The notes: a model not told the origin generated them from the sequence alone. DNA of 64,000 bases from an uncultured Prochlorococcus sp. (GCA_902565305.1 CACFEJ010000003.1:1-64000); one strand, 5' to 3'; counted from the first letter of the stretch, positions 27,002 through 37,672 are shown. Numbers and translations are program-made.

Positions 27002-28612
27002 TTAATTTGATTGAGTTAACTTACCTTGAGAGGCTTTTATTAATCCTTTAAATAAAGGATGAGGTTTGCCAGGTCGTGATAAAAACTCAGGATGATATTG
27101 ACAGGCTAAGAAGTATGGATGATTTTCTAACTCAATTAACTCAACTAACCTGCCATCTGGTGATGTACCACTAATTTTGTATCCAGAATCTAAAAAACTT
27201 TGTTTGTAGTAATTATTAAATTCGTATCTATGTCGATGTCTCTCATAAATAACATCTTCATCATATAAGTTTTTTCCAGTGGTATTTTTTGTCAATCTAC
27301 ATGGATAAACTCCAAGTCTCATTGTTCCACCTAAATCAACTACATCTTCCTGTTCTGGTAATAAATGTATCACTGGATTTGGAGTGTTTGGGTCTAGTTC
27401 TGAACTAGATGCATCTGGAAGATTAGCTACATTCCTGGCCCATTCTATAACTGCACATTGCATACCAAGGCACAAACCTAAAAAGGGAATTTTATTTTCT
27501 CTTGCGAATTTTATAGCCGAAATTTTTCCATTGACTCCTCTATTGCCAAATCCACCGGGTACGACAATTGCATCAACTTCATTTAAGTAAGTTTCTGCTG
27601 AATTTTTTTCTATCATTTCAGCACTTACCCAATTTAAATCTAATAAAGCCTTTTGTTCAATGCATGCATGTCTTAAAGCTTCAACAACGGATAAATATGC
27701 ATCTCCAAGTTCAATATATTTGCCTACAAGGGCAACTTTTATTGGATCTCCAGGATTTCTAAGGTTGTGTATAAGTTGCTCCCAATTTTCCAAATCACAT
27801 TTTTTATCTTCAAGGTCTAAATACTTCAGGGTTTCTTTGCATAAACCTTCTTTTTTTAAAGAAAGAGGTACAGAATAAATACTGTCTGCGTCTAAGGCTT
27901 CAATTACAGAGTTGATATTGACACCGCAAAAACCACTAAGCTTTTTTTTAAGAGCTTCATTAATAGATTTATCACTTCGGCATACAAGTAAATCTGGTTG
28001 AATTCCAATTGATCTTAATTCTTTCACTGAATGTTGTGTTGGTTTAGTTTTTATTTCGCCAGAAGTTTTGATGTAAGGAAGTAATGTTACGTGTATGTAT
28101 GCAACATCGTTCCTATTGACATCATTTTTGAATTCTCTTATTGCCTCTAAAAAAGGTAGAGATTCAATATCACCAACTGTTCCACCAATTTCAGTAATAA
28201 TAATATCTGCATTGCTGTTAGAGGCTACTCTATGAATCCTTTCTCTAATTTCTCCCGTTATGTGAGGTATTACTTGCACAGTTCCACCGTTATAATTACC
28301 TCTTCTTTCTTTATTAATAACTGCTTGATAAATAGATCCCGTTGTTACACTGTTCAACCTAGTCATTGCAGTATCAGTAAATCTTTCGTAGTGACCTAAA
28401 TCTAGATCGGTTTCAGCCCCATCTTCAGTTACAAATACTTCTCCATGTTGAAAAGGGCTCATTGTGCCTGGATCAACATTTAGATATGGATCTAGTTTTA
28501 ATATTGAAACACTATATCCTCTAGACTTTAATAATCTACCTAAGCTTGCAGCTACAATTCCCTTACCAATACTAGAAACTACTCCTCCGGTGACAAAAAC
28601 AAATTTTGACAT
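27002..28612 (-). CDS. pyrG: CTP synthase
   Basis: Aminates UTP to CTP using glutamine. It is 536 residues, normal length. The synthetase domain begins [17 protein letters not shown] and holds [22 protein letters not shown]; the class I glutamine amidotransferase domain from about residue 290 has [12 protein letters not shown], the nucleophile Cys in [10 protein letters not shown] and the C-terminal HPEF. The ATG has no ribosome-binding motif at normal spacing, but an AGGAGG lies 23 bases upstream and is listed separately. It leads the pyrG-queE-queC-pabB-pabC string, with aspS 75 bases upstream. Confidence 0.98.
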   Translation of the reverse strand: MSKFVFVTGGVVSSIGKGIVAASLGRLLKSRGYSVSILKLDPYLNVDPGTMSPFQHGEVFVTEDGAETDLDLGHYERFTDTAMTRLNSVTTGSIYQAVINKERRGNYNGGTVQVIPHITGEIRERIHRVASNSNADIIITEIGGTVGDIESLPFLEAIREFKNDVNRNDVAYIHVTLLPYIKTSGEIKTKPTQHSVKELRSIGIQPDLLVCRSDKSINEALKKKLSGFCGVNINSVIEALDADSIYSVPLSLKKEGLCKETLKYLDLEDKKCDLENWEQLIHNLRNPGDPIKVALVGKYIELGDAYLSVVEALRHACIEQKALLDLNWVSAEMIEKNSAETYLNEVDAIVVPGGFGNRGVNGKISAIKFARENKIPFLGLCLGMQCAVIEWARNVANLPDASSSELDPNTPNPVIHLLPEQEDVVDLGGTMRLGVYPCRLTKNTTGKNLYDEDVIYERHRHRYEFNNYYKQSFLDSGYKISGTSPDGRLVELIELENHPYFLACQYHPEFLSRPGKPHPLFKGLIKASQGKLTQSN

Positions 28613-28635
28613 TAAATATTTTTAATTAAGCACTG

Positions 28636-28641
28636 CCTCCT
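28636..28641 (-). promoter_or_regulatory. Perfect but displaced AGGAGG upstream of pyrG
   Basis: AGGAGG lies 23 bases before the pyrG ATG, too far for standard initiation. Close behind it is GTG CTT AAT TAA, a three-codon reading frame. It could be the remnant of another start, a standby ribosome site or chance. Confidence 0.35.
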
Positions 28642-28687
28642 TATATTTTATTTAAACAAAAAACTTTTAGAACATCCATATATATTC

Positions 28688-30484
28688 TTATTCATCAATT
28701 GTTATTTCAATATCTAATTCTTTTAATTGTGATTCTGAGACATTTGAAGGCGCATTTGTGAGAAGACATTTTGCTTGTTGATTTTTTGGAAACGCTATTG
28801 TTTCTCTGATTGAATCTGCACCTATGATCAGCATGGTAATACGATCTAATCCAAACGCTATTCCACCATGAGGAGGAGCACCCATTTCTAAGGCTTCTAT
28901 TAAAAATCCAAATTTTTCATTAATCTCTTTAGAAGTAAGTCCTACCGTTTTCAAAACCTCTTTTTGCAAGTTTGCTTCATAAATACGTAAAGAGCCACCT
29001 CCTAATTCCAATCCATTAAGAACTAAGTCATAAGCATTTGCTATAGAGTCCTTGATTTCTTTTTGCAAGTTTTCAGGATCTTTAGATTTTATATTTTTTG
29101 GAGAACAAAAAGGATGATGTAAAGCTTCATATCTATTTTCCTCTTCATTTCTCTCAAACATTGGGAAATCAGTTACCCATAAGAAATTCCATTTACTTTT
29201 ATCTATGAGATTTAAGTCTTTTGCGATGTATTGTCTAACCCTATCTAATGACTGATTAACAATTTGTTTATCTCCAGCTCCTAAGAGGATTAAGTCTCCA
29301 TCTTTGGCTTCTGTGATTTTTAAAATATCAGCTATATGCTCTTCACTTAAATTATTTTTAATTGCCCCAATAGTCTCAAGCTCATCTCCTTTGACTCTTA
29401 TAAAGGCCAAACCACCAGCTCCTGCATCTTGAGCTACTTGGAAGATGTCACCTCCTGGTTTAATTCTTACGTTGCTAATACTTGAATTGCCTCCTTTTAC
29501 TGTTATGGATTTTATATAACCTCCAGACTTAATTGCTTTGGTGAAAATATTAAAGCCAATATCACCTAATACTCCTCCTAAATCTTTTAACAACATTTGA
29601 TATCTAGTATCTGGTCTATCAGTGCCGTAATTATCCATTGCTGCTTGCCATGACATTCTTGGAAAAGCATTATTAAAATTAATATTTAACACTTCTTTCC
29701 ATATTTTTTTTATAAGACTTTCGTTAAAAGAAATTATTTCTTCTTCACTTATAAAGCTCATCTCAATATCTAATTGAGTAAACTCTGGCTGTCTATCAGC
29801 CCTTAAGTCTTCATCACGAAAACATTTTGCGATTTGATAATACTTATCTAAGCCCCCTACCATTAAAAGTTGTTTAAATAGTTGTGGGGATTGAGGTAAA
29901 GCAAAAAATTCTCCATTTGAAAGACGTGCTGGAACAAGAAAATCGCGAGCGCCTTCTGGAGTTGATTTTGTAAGTAATGGAGTCTCTACTTCTGTAAATC
30001 CAAAATTATCAAGAAATTCTCTAGCAACTTTAATAATTTTATGTCTTGTTTTTAAATTATCTAGTAATTTACCTCTTCTTAAATCAAGGTATCTATATTT
30101 TAATCTGAGTTCCTCTTTTGTATTTTCATAATCATGTATAGATACTGGAAAAGGTAGGTTTTTTTTAATTTGGTTGAGAATTTGCAAATCTTTAACTTTA
30201 AGCTCTAACTCCCCAGTACTTAAATTTTTATTTATGGAATCTTTTGGCCTTTTGTTAATAATTCCGTTAACCATTATTACTGTTTCATTTCTTAGAGTTT
30301 CTGCCTGTTTAAATAGATCTGTACCATCATCGGGGTTAATTGTTATTTGTAGAAATCCACTATGGTCTCTTAAATCAATAAAAATTACACCACCATGATC
30401 TCTTCTTCTATCTACCCATCCGCACAAATTAATTAATTTACCAACATCTGCATTATTGAGTTCTTTGCAAATTTTGTTTCTCAT
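28688..30484 (-). CDS. aspS: Aspartyl-tRNA synthetase
   Basis: Class II synthetase of 598 residues, the bacterial length. It has the N-terminal OB-fold anticodon domain ([21 protein letters not shown]), motif 2 with [18 protein letters not shown], the bacterial insertion domain and motif 3 with [13 protein letters not shown]. Whether it also charges tRNA-Asn cannot be decided by eye. It lies between gcvT (55 bases upstream) and pyrG (75 bases downstream) on the same strand, so it may be part of the long minus-strand run. Confidence 0.98.
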   Translation of the reverse strand: MRNKICKELNNADVGKLINLCGWVDRRRDHGGVIFIDLRDHSGFLQITINPDDGTDLFKQAETLRNETVIMVNGIINKRPKDSINKNLSTGELELKVKDLQILNQIKKNLPFPVSIHDYENTKEELRLKYRYLDLRRGKLLDNLKTRHKIIKVAREFLDNFGFTEVETPLLTKSTPEGARDFLVPARLSNGEFFALPQSPQLFKQLLMVGGLDKYYQIAKCFRDEDLRADRQPEFTQLDIEMSFISEEEIISFNESLIKKIWKEVLNINFNNAFPRMSWQAAMDNYGTDRPDTRYQMLLKDLGGVLGDIGFNIFTKAIKSGGYIKSITVKGGNSSISNVRIKPGGDIFQVAQDAGAGGLAFIRVKGDELETIGAIKNNLSEEHIADILKITEAKDGDLILLGAGDKQIVNQSLDRVRQYIAKDLNLIDKSKWNFLWVTDFPMFERNEEENRYEALHHPFCSPKNIKSKDPENLQKEIKDSIANAYDLVLNGLELGGGSLRIYEANLQKEVLKTVGLTSKEINEKFGFLIEALEMGAPPHGGIAFGLDRITMLIIGADSIRETIAFPKNQQAKCLLTNAPSNVSESQLKELDIEITIDE

Positions 30485-30539
30485 CTAAGTATGATTTATT
30501 TATCAATAACTTATAATAATTCTTTAAGGGTAAATTTAG

Positions 30540-31652
30540 TTAATAATTTTTTTTATAAAACGCTCTTTTTGTTATTACCCCTTTGAATTTTTTGCCTCTT
30601 ATTGATATTTGAACTTCATTATTGATTAAGGCGTGCGAAGTGTTGATGTATGCAAAAGCTATAGCTTGTTGTTTAGTTGGAGACCAACTACCGCTTGTGA
30701 TAGTCCCAATATTTTCTTCACCTTTAAGAACTGCGCAACCTTTTCTTCCTATTGCTTTACCTTCTATAGAGAGACCAACTAACTTTTTTTTAATACCTAA
30801 TCTTGACTGCTCTTCAAGAAATCTTCTTCCAAAGAATTGGTGATTATTTTCTAGATGTACTAGCCAGCCTAACCCAGCTTCATATGGAGAAGTTTCTTCA
30901 TTTATGTCTTGACCATAAAGATGCATGCCTGCTTCAAGTCTAAGAGTATCTCGTGCTCCTAAACCACAAGGTGCAACATTTTTGGAAATTGAGAAATCCC
31001 ATAAATTAATTGCTGCTTTTTTAGATAAAAGTATTTCTAGACCATTTTCCCCCGTATAGCCTGTCTTTGAAAAGAAAATTTTTTCTGTAGGCGAAATATG
31101 TTCAAAAATTTTATATTCGCATCCAAAGTTAGGGATATGTGAGATCGAAGATTCAATCCATTCTTCAAATAAATTGAATGAGTTTTTTCCCTGTAGTGCT
31201 AAAAGTACTTTGTCTTTTTTGAAATTTGTTATCGAAATTTCAGACATATTTAAATTATTTTTTATCCATTTAAAATCTTCTTCATATCTACTTGCATTAA
31301 CTATTAACAATAATTCTGAGATGTCATTTTCTTGTATACCAAGGTCATAAATTATTAAGTCATCTATTATTCCTGCTTTATCATTGAGCATTACTGTATA
31401 GAGTCCCTGTCCTTCAGAAAATGAGTATAAATTAGTAGGAAAAAGTTTTTGAATATAATCCTTTGGATTGATTCCCTTGATAGAAATCACACCCATGTGA
31501 GAAATATCAAATAATCCTGCTGAAGATCTAACTGATTCATGCTCTTTAATTAATCCTGAAAATGAGATGGGCATTTCCCAACCTGCAAAATCCACTAATT
31601 TTGCATTTGATTCTACATATTTTGAATAAAGAGGACTTTTTAGCAAATCCAT
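30540..31652 (-). CDS. gcvT: Glycine cleavage system T protein (aminomethyltransferase)
   Basis: Transfers the methylene group from the aminomethyl-lipoyl H protein to tetrahydrofolate and releases ammonia. It is 370 residues. It has [12 protein letters not shown] near the N-terminus, LFDISHMG, the folate-site region [12 protein letters not shown] and [19 protein letters not shown]. It is not with its partners: gcvH and gcvP are 17 kb away on the other strand. It sits 50 bases after the speB start-side gene and 55 bases before aspS. Confidence 0.97.
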   Translation of the reverse strand: MDLLKSPLYSKYVESNAKLVDFAGWEMPISFSGLIKEHESVRSSAGLFDISHMGVISIKGINPKDYIQKLFPTNLYSFSEGQGLYTVMLNDKAGIIDDLIIYDLGIQENDISELLLIVNASRYEEDFKWIKNNLNMSEISITNFKKDKVLLALQGKNSFNLFEEWIESSISHIPNFGCEYKIFEHISPTEKIFFSKTGYTGENGLEILLSKKAAINLWDFSISKNVAPCGLGARDTLRLEAGMHLYGQDINEETSPYEAGLGWLVHLENNHQFFGRRFLEEQSRLGIKKKLVGLSIEGKAIGRKGCAVLKGEENIGTITSGSWSPTKQQAIAFAYINTSHALINNEVQISIRGKKFKGVITKRAFYKKNY

Positions 31653-31702
31653 GAAATATTTAGTTTGTATTTAGTATTTTTACACTGTAGTTTAGAAATT
31701 TT

Positions 31703-32584
31703 TTATTGCATATTTTCTAATGACAAAATTAAGCTTCTGAGTACTTTGGCTGCAACTATACTACTTACTCCGCTTTTATCAATTTCTGGAGATAATTCCA
31801 CAATATCTGAAGCTACAATCCTAAGGTCTTTTAAAGTTTTCAGTATTTCTTCAAAATCATTCCAAAAAAATCCTCCCGGTTCTGGAGTGCCCGTCCCTGC
31901 TAGTAAACTGGGATCAAACCAATCTAAATCTATTGTTAAATAGATTGGAGAATTAGCGTATGGGAGAAGAGCTTGTTTTAACTCATGTGCATTTCCGCCT
32001 GGACAAAAGTTAACTAATTGGTTGTTGTTATGCATAATTTCAAATTCTTCTTTAGTTCCACTTCTAATTCCAACTTGCAAAATTTTTTTTTCAGGTAGCA
32101 CTTCTAAGCATCTTTTCATAGTACAAGCATGACTATGTTCATTCCCTATATATGATTCTCTTAAATCTGCATGAGCATCAAGTTGAACCAATATCAAATC
32201 TGGATATTTTTTTACTAATGCTTCAATAGCACCTCTTGTAATAGAGTGCTCGCCTCCAAGCATAATAGGACTAAGGCGTTTACTAATTAAATAATTTGTT
32301 GCTAATTTTACCGATTCAATAACGGACTTTGAGTCATTTTTATCAATTAGTATTGATCCAAAATCAGCATACCTAATATCCTCTAAGTCTTTATTTATTT
32401 TTGGACAATATGTTTCTAAACAAATACTGACTTGTCTAATTGCATCTGGACCAAATCTTGCTCCTGGTTTAAACGAACAGGTCCCGTCATAATTAACACC
32501 AAAAATACCAATTGAGCAATTCTCAGGACTTCTTTTTGCTCCCATATAAATTGCATTTTCGTTATTAAATAAATTTTTTGTCAT
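31703..32584 (-). CDS. speB: Agmatinase / ureohydrolase
   Basis: Binuclear manganese ureohydrolase, 293 residues, splitting agmatine to putrescine and urea. The metal-binding motifs are GGEHSITRGA, QLDAHADLRE and TIDLDWFDPSLLAGTGTPEPGG read in parts: DAHAD and DLDWFDP supply the ligands. Agmatinase is favoured over arginase or guanidinobutyrase because the spermidine synthase gene directly precedes it (1-base gap), but specificity in this family is hard to call; several cyanobacterial members have other guanidine substrates. It is probably in the mazG-speE-speB transcript. Confidence 0.88.
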   Translation of the reverse strand: MTKNLFNNENAIYMGAKRSPENCSIGIFGVNYDGTCSFKPGARFGPDAIRQVSICLETYCPKINKDLEDIRYADFGSILIDKNDSKSVIESVKLATNYLISKRLSPIMLGGEHSITRGAIEALVKKYPDLILVQLDAHADLRESYIGNEHSHACTMKRCLEVLPEKKILQVGIRSGTKEEFEIMHNNNQLVNFCPGGNAHELKQALLPYANSPIYLTIDLDWFDPSLLAGTGTPEPGGFFWNDFEEILKTLKDLRIVASDIVELSPEIDKSGVSSIVAAKVLRSLILSLENMQ

Positions 32585-32585
32585 C

Positions 32586-33437
32586 TTATGAATCTAGTTC
32601 TTTTACAATTTTATTGGGCATCATTTTGAATGCTGCATTTTGAAAATTTAAATTCCAAATTTCACATTCTTTTTCTATTTTTACGACTTCATCATAATTT
32701 TGCTTTGATAAATTTAGATTTTCTGAAGAAGCAAATGTCCAACTCCAAATCCCGCTTGGATATATAGGCACAAAGGAATACATAGTTTCAGAAACTTTAA
32801 ATATATTTTTTAGTGTTTTCAAAATATTTATATGAATATTTTTGAATGATTCAGGGGATTCGCTTTGCGTTGCTAATATCCCACTTGGTGAAAGTATTCT
32901 TTTACATTCTTTATAAAAAGAATCTGAAAATAATAAATTTGAAAATTCTGAGGGATCTGAACAATCTATAAATATAACGTCGTAAAAATTATCTCTTGTT
33001 TTTTTTACCCATTTAACGCCATCATCAACATGTATTTCTAATCTTTTGTCATTCCATGCTTCCCCTCCAATTTCTTTTAGAAATTTTTTAGATATTTTGA
33101 TTACTTCCTCATCAATTTCTACTAAATCAATTTTTGATATTTGAGAATATTTGACGCATTCTCTTACAGTACCACCGTCACCACCGCCAATAATTAGTAC
33201 ATTAGATTTTTCGTAAATGCTACTTAATGCAGGATGCACAAGACACTCATGATAATATTTCTCGTCTTTTAATGATGTCATCCAGCAACCATCTAACATT
33301 AACGCTTTACCATAAAATTCATTTTCAATAACAATAATTTCTTGATATTTTGAGGTTTTTTTGAAAAGAATTTTCCCATTTAGGCCGAATCTTGAGCCTT
33401 TATGATATTCATCTATCCATGTTGTAATATTTGTCAT
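32586..33437 (-). CDS. speE: Spermidine synthase
   Basis: Transfers aminopropyl from decarboxylated SAM to putrescine. It is 283 residues. The N-terminal beta domain has ENEFYGKALMLDG, and the Rossmann domain has VLIIGGGDGGTVREC and the catalytic aspartate in VIFIDCSDPSEFSN. Its first four bases overlap the mazG stop, and speB follows after 1 base, so the three are translationally linked. The arginine and SAM decarboxylases needed for the pathway are not in the window. Confidence 0.95.
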   Translation of the reverse strand: MTNITTWIDEYHKGSRFGLNGKILFKKTSKYQEIIVIENEFYGKALMLDGCWMTSLKDEKYYHECLVHPALSSIYEKSNVLIIGGGDGGTVRECVKYSQISKIDLVEIDEEVIKISKKFLKEIGGEAWNDKRLEIHVDDGVKWVKKTRDNFYDVIFIDCSDPSEFSNLLFSDSFYKECKRILSPSGILATQSESPESFKNIHINILKTLKNIFKVSETMYSFVPIYPSGIWSWTFASSENLNLSKQNYDEVVKIEKECEIWNLNFQNAAFKMMPNKIVKELDS

Positions 33438-34288
33438 TTGCTTTTAGGAATTTTTCCTGCCATTTTTTGCTTGGCTATTTGCCAAAGCCGTTGAAAGTCT
33501 CTAGGAGTTTGTTTTTTAATATTATCTCCTGCATGCTCTTCCACGATTGTAAATCTGTTTAAAAATTTCTTATTAGTTTTTTGAAGAGCTGATTCAGGAT
33601 TTATTTTTAAAAAGTTTGAGAGATTCAGAAGGGTAAAGTAAATATCCCCAAATTCATTTTTTATTTCTGAATCATTATTAGATTTAATTGCTTCCTTTAA
33701 TTCACTAATCTCTTCTTCTAACTTTTCAAAAATTTGATCGGTACTCTCCCATTTGAAACCATATTCTTTAACAACATTTGTGATTTTATCCGTTCCAACC
33801 AATGGAGGTAAATTTTTGATTTTCATATTTAAATTTTTACTAATTGATGATTCCATATCAGGTGCTTCTTTTTCTGAATTTTTAATGTTTTCCCAAATTT
33901 GTTGCGATTTTTCTAGAGATACTATTTCTTTTTTTTTAAAAATATATGGATGTCTATTAATAATTTTCTTGTTTAGATTTTTTATAACATCATTTAGTTC
34001 AAATTCTTTTTTTTCATAACCGATTTCTGCATGAAGCATTACTTGTAATAAAAGATCTCCTAACTCTTCACATATGTTATCCGCTTTTTTTTCATATATC
34101 GCATCTATAAACTCATTACTTTCTTCATGTAAAAATGGGATCAACGATTTATGAGACTGTATTTTCTGCCAAGGGCATCCCCAAGTTTTATCTTTTAATG
34201 CTTTGATATTAGATATTAAAATTTTAAAGCTTTCTAAAGTCTCTAAATCTGAATTTTTTTGTATGTTATATCTATCGTTTGAGGACAT
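33434..34288 (-). CDS. mazG: Nucleoside triphosphate pyrophosphohydrolase MazG
   Basis: Hydrolyses NTPs and dNTPs to monophosphates, a house-cleaning or stringent-response modulator. It is 284 residues with the two MazG domains: the first has WGCPWQKIQSHKSLIPFL and EELGDLLLQVMLHAEI, the second has GFKWESTDQIFEKLEEEI and NEFGDIYFTLLNL. Each supplies an EExxD-type magnesium site. It is the cellular form, not the short cyanophage MazG. It starts the minus-strand run ahead of speE, and its promoter region, shared with tRNA-Val, contains a strong inverted repeat. Confidence 0.95.
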   Translation of the reverse strand: MSSNDRYNIQKNSDLETLESFKILISNIKALKDKTWGCPWQKIQSHKSLIPFLHEESNEFIDAIYEKKADNICEELGDLLLQVMLHAEIGYEKKEFELNDVIKNLNKKIINRHPYIFKKKEIVSLEKSQQIWENIKNSEKEAPDMESSISKNLNMKIKNLPPLVGTDKITNVVKEYGFKWESTDQIFEKLEEEISELKEAIKSNNDSEIKNEFGDIYFTLLNLSNFLKINPESALQKTNKKFLNRFTIVEEHAGDNIKKQTPRDFQRLWQIAKQKMAGKIPKSK

Positions 34289-34324
34289 AGGATATATTTT
34301 ATTAATTTAATTTTGCCTCAATCA

Positions 34325-34357
34325 TGAAATATTTAAATACTTAGTATAAATATTTCA
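34325..34357. repeat. 11-bp inverted repeat between mazG and tRNA-Val
   Basis: TGAAATATTTA (34325-34335) and TAAATATTTCA (34347-34357) are perfect inverted copies with an 11-base spacer, and the spacer itself holds TACT/AGTA. It lies 37 bases upstream of the mazG start on one side and 29 bases before the tRNA on the other. It could be an operator for the divergent promoters or a terminator-type hairpin. A -10-like TAGAAT for the tRNA is at 34369-34374. Confidence 0.5.
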
Positions 34358-34386
34358 ACTTCATCTATTAGAATGGTTTATTATAA

Positions 34387-34458
<72 letters not shown>

Positions 34459-34473
34459 TCTATTATTTTTCTA

Positions 34474-34815
34474 ATGACTGAGATCGTCAATCTTTCAATC
34501 AGTCAAAGTGCTGCTTCAGAACTATCTAGGCAAGCATCTTTTGGAGGTTCTCCAGGAGAAATGTCGATTGATTTGGTAGAGGATAAAAATTGTTCCGAAG
34601 GATGGATGCATATTAAATTAAGTCCAGGTAAATGTAATGGATCCCCTATTTCAAGAACTGAAGGAGTAACTTTATTCGCGGATGTGAAAAAGTTTAATTT
34701 ACTTAAAGATTTAAAATTAGATTACTACGGTGATTTGAGCGGTGGTGGATTTCTCATTTCAACACCAAAAAATGCAAAGCGTTGTTCCTGCGGTTCTGGC
34801 TTCAAACTTTTGTAG
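34474..34815 (+). CDS. IscA/HesB-like iron-sulfur cluster assembly protein
   Basis: A 113-residue A-type Fe-S carrier candidate. It has the N-terminal ISQSAASEL, the C-terminal CSCGSGF, close to the usual CGCGSSF, and an upstream cysteine in KCNG, so the three expected cysteine positions are present. The middle is more divergent than in standard IscA/SufA. A longer reading would start inside the tRNA-Val gene; the ATG at 34474, just past the tRNA, is therefore chosen. It may be read from the tRNA promoter. No suf or isc genes are adjacent. Confidence 0.82.
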   Translation: MTEIVNLSISQSAASELSRQASFGGSPGEMSIDLVEDKNCSEGWMHIKLSPGKCNGSPISRTEGVTLFADVKKFNLLKDLKLDYYGDLSGGGFLISTPKNAKRCSCGSGFKLL

Positions 34816-34902
34816 AATGTATTTGTCTTTTTTTGCAAACTAATATTATTTTCATTAATTGGCTGCTCTCAAGATAAAATAAAACAAAAAGTTTATTGAA
34901 AT

Positions 34903-34917
34903 AAAATTTGGACATGA
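34903..34917 (+). promoter_or_regulatory. 15-nt start-region sequence of valS shared with gcvP
   Basis: AAAATTTGGACATGA spans the valS start and is identical to 49512-49526 at the gcvP start. In both, a TTG lies two codons before the ATG and GGA lies too close to the ATG to act as a normal ribosome-binding site for it. Common origin, shared regulation and chance are all open. Confidence 0.35.
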
Positions 34918-37670
34918 CAGAGATGAATGATCAATTATCCTTAGAGAATTATTCACCTTTTGAAGTAGAGAAAAAGTGGCAAGAAAAATGGCAAAGTCTA
35001 AGGGCGTTTAGTCCTAACCCTGAGGATGATGGGGAGCCTTTTTGTGTTGTTATTCCGCCACCAAATGTCACTGGATCTTTGCATATGGGGCATGCATTTA
35101 ATACTGCTTTGATAGATGTTGTGGTACGTTTTCAAAGACTTTTAGGCAAAAATGTTTTGTGCTTACCAGGAACTGATCATGCTTCAATAGCTGTTCAAAC
35201 TATTCTTGAAAAACAACTAAAAAGTGAAGGCAAAACAAGCGAAGATATTGGAAGAGATGAATTTCTTAAAAGAGCATGGAACTGGAAAGAACAAAGTGGT
35301 GGAAGAATAGTTTCTCAATTAAAAAGGATAGGATATTCAGTTGATTGGACTAGAGAAAGATTTACTCTTGATCAAAAATTAAATGAAGCAGTTATTGAGG
35401 CTTTTAATATTCTCTATAAAAAGAATTTAATTTATAGAGGCGAATATTTGGTTAATTGGTGTCCTGAATCTCAATCTGCCGTAAGTGATCTTGAAGTTGA
35501 AATGCAAGAAGTAAATGGTCATTTATGGCATTTTAAATACCCTTTAATTTCTGAAAGTGGTGAACAGTTAGATAAGTACCTAGAAGTTGCAACAACAAGA
35601 CCAGAAACTCTTTTGGGTGATACTGCTGTGGCAGTTAATCCTGATGATGATAGATATAAAGAATTTATTGGTGTCAAAGTAAAAGTCCCTTTTGTTGATA
35701 GAGAAATACCTATTATCGCCGATTCACATGTTGATAAAGATTTTGGTACTGGTTGTGTGAAGGTTACTCCAGCCCATGATCCAAATGATTTTGCAATAGG
35801 AAAAAGGCATAATTTAAAACAGATTAATGTAATGAACAAAGATGGAACTTTAAATATTAATGCAGGTATTTTTCAAAATTTAGATAGATATGAAGCTAGA
35901 AAGAAAATTATCAAAGAATTGGATAACTTAGGCCTTTTGACAAAGATAGAGGATTATAAACATACTGTTCCTTTTTCTGATAGAGGTAAGGTGCCAATAG
36001 AACCTTTATTGTCAACACAATGGTTTTTGAAAATGGATGATATATCAAAAGGATGTCTTAATGAAATTGATTCTAAAAAACCATCTTTTATTCCTTCACG
36101 CTGGGAGAAAGTTTATAAGGATTGGTTAGAGAATATTAATGATTGGTGTATTAGTCGCCAATTGTGGTGGGGGCACCAAATACCAGCATGGTATGTTTTA
36201 GATGACTCTCAAGACTCAATAGAACAAAATACTCCATATATAGTTGCAAGAAATGAAGAAGATGCGTTAATCGAAGCTAATAAAAAATTTGGATTAAATA
36301 TTAAATTGGTTCGTGATAAAGATGTTTTGGACACATGGTTTTCAAGTGGTTTATGGCCTTTCTCAACCCTTGGTTGGCCAAATACAAATGATCCGGATTT
36401 TAAAAAATGGTATCCAAATAATGTTCTTGTTACTGGATTCGATATTATTTTTTTCTGGGTGGCCAGAATGACAATGATGGGGAATACTTTTACGAATAAT
36501 ATTCCTTTTAAGGATGTTTATATTCATGGTCTAGTTCGAGATGAAAACAATAAAAAAATGAGTAAAAGTTCAGGTAATGGTATTGATCCAATACTATTAA
36601 TTGATAAATATGGTTCTGATGCTCTACGATTTGCTTTAATTAGAGAAGTTGCAGGCGCTGGACAAGATATCAGGCTTGATTTTGATAGAAAAAAAGATAC
36701 ATCTTCAACTGTTGAAGCTTCAAGAAATTTTGCGAATAAGTTGTGGAATGCAACTAAATTTGTGTTAATTAATAAAACTTTTAACAATAATTGTTCGCTT
36801 AATGAGAGTGATGAAACTTCTTTAGAGTTATGTGATAAGTGGATTTTATCAAAATTGAATCAGGTAAATACAAAAGTGGCTGCTTTGTTGAAAGAATATA
36901 AATTGGGTGAATCTGCAAAACTTTTATATGAATTTGCATGGAATGATTTTTGTGACTGGTACGTAGAATTTGCTAAACAAAGGTTTAATAATAAAGAGAC
37001 TAAAAATAGACAAATATCTGAAAAAGTTTTAATAAAAGTGCTGAATGATATTTTGGTAATGATTCATCCTTTTATGCCGCACATTACTGAGGAACTTTGG
37101 CATGTACTGCAAATAAAACCAGATAATGCATTATTATCTCTTCAAAAATGGCCAATTCATGAAAATAAATTTGTTGATAATAAGCTTGATAATTCCTTTC
37201 ATCAACTCTTTGAAATTATTAGGCTGATTAGAAATTTGAGAGCTGAATTAGGTCTTAAGCCATCAGAAAAAGGTCCTGTATATTTAATTTCAGACAATGA
37301 TGAATTGATTGATTTTTTAAAAACTTTAGTTGACGATATTCAAACCTTAACTAAATCTTCTGAAGTGTTTATTTTTAAAACTAATGCTGTTGATAAAAAA
37401 GAGTTTGCTAAATCTTTTTCTGGGATAATTAGTGATTTAGAGGTTTACTTACCTTTTCAGGATTTTGTAAATATAGATGCATTAAAGGAAAGGTTAACCA
37501 AGGATTTAACAAAGGTGACTATTGAATTAGAAAATTTAAATAAAAGATTATCTAATAAAAATTTCGTTGATAAGGCTCCAAAAGATATTGTTGATGAATG
37601 CAGATTTAAATTAAATGAGGGTTCGATACAAAAGGAGAGAATTACTAAAAAAATCGAACTTTTGAATTGA
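34914..37670 (+). CDS. valS: Valyl-tRNA synthetase
   Basis: Class I synthetase of 918 residues from the chosen ATG. It has the HIGH-type motif PPPNVTGSLHMGHAF (HMGH) at about residue 45, an editing domain from about 190 to 330 (VATTRPETLLGDTAV), the KMSKS motif NKKMSKSSGNGIDP at about 545, the anticodon domain and a C-terminal coiled coil of about 65 residues. A TTG two codons earlier is possible. Its substrate tRNA-Val is 456 bases upstream with the HesB-like gene between. The VTT membrane-protein gene follows within 3 bases. Confidence 0.98.
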   Translation: MTEMNDQLSLENYSPFEVEKKWQEKWQSLRAFSPNPEDDGEPFCVVIPPPNVTGSLHMGHAFNTALIDVVVRFQRLLGKNVLCLPGTDHASIAVQTILEKQLKSEGKTSEDIGRDEFLKRAWNWKEQSGGRIVSQLKRIGYSVDWTRERFTLDQKLNEAVIEAFNILYKKNLIYRGEYLVNWCPESQSAVSDLEVEMQEVNGHLWHFKYPLISESGEQLDKYLEVATTRPETLLGDTAVAVNPDDDRYKEFIGVKVKVPFVDREIPIIADSHVDKDFGTGCVKVTPAHDPNDFAIGKRHNLKQINVMNKDGTLNINAGIFQNLDRYEARKKIIKELDNLGLLTKIEDYKHTVPFSDRGKVPIEPLLSTQWFLKMDDISKGCLNEIDSKKPSFIPSRWEKVYKDWLENINDWCISRQLWWGHQIPAWYVLDDSQDSIEQNTPYIVARNEEDALIEANKKFGLNIKLVRDKDVLDTWFSSGLWPFSTLGWPNTNDPDFKKWYPNNVLVTGFDIIFFWVARMTMMGNTFTNNIPFKDVYIHGLVRDENNKKMSKSSGNGIDPILLIDKYGSDALRFALIREVAGAGQDIRLDFDRKKDTSSTVEASRNFANKLWNATKFVLINKTFNNNCSLNESDETSLELCDKWILSKLNQVNTKVAALLKEYKLGESAKLLYEFAWNDFCDWYVEFAKQRFNNKETKNRQISEKVLIKVLNDILVMIHPFMPHITEELWHVLQIKPDNALLSLQKWPIHENKFVDNKLDNSFHQLFEIIRLIRNLRAELGLKPSEKGPVYLISDNDELIDFLKTLVDDIQTLTKSSEVFIFKTNAVDKKEFAKSFSGIISDLEVYLPFQDFVNIDALKERLTKDLTKVTIELENLNKRLSNKNFVDKAPKDIVDECRFKLNEGSIQKERITKKIELLN

Positions 37671-37672
37671 GA

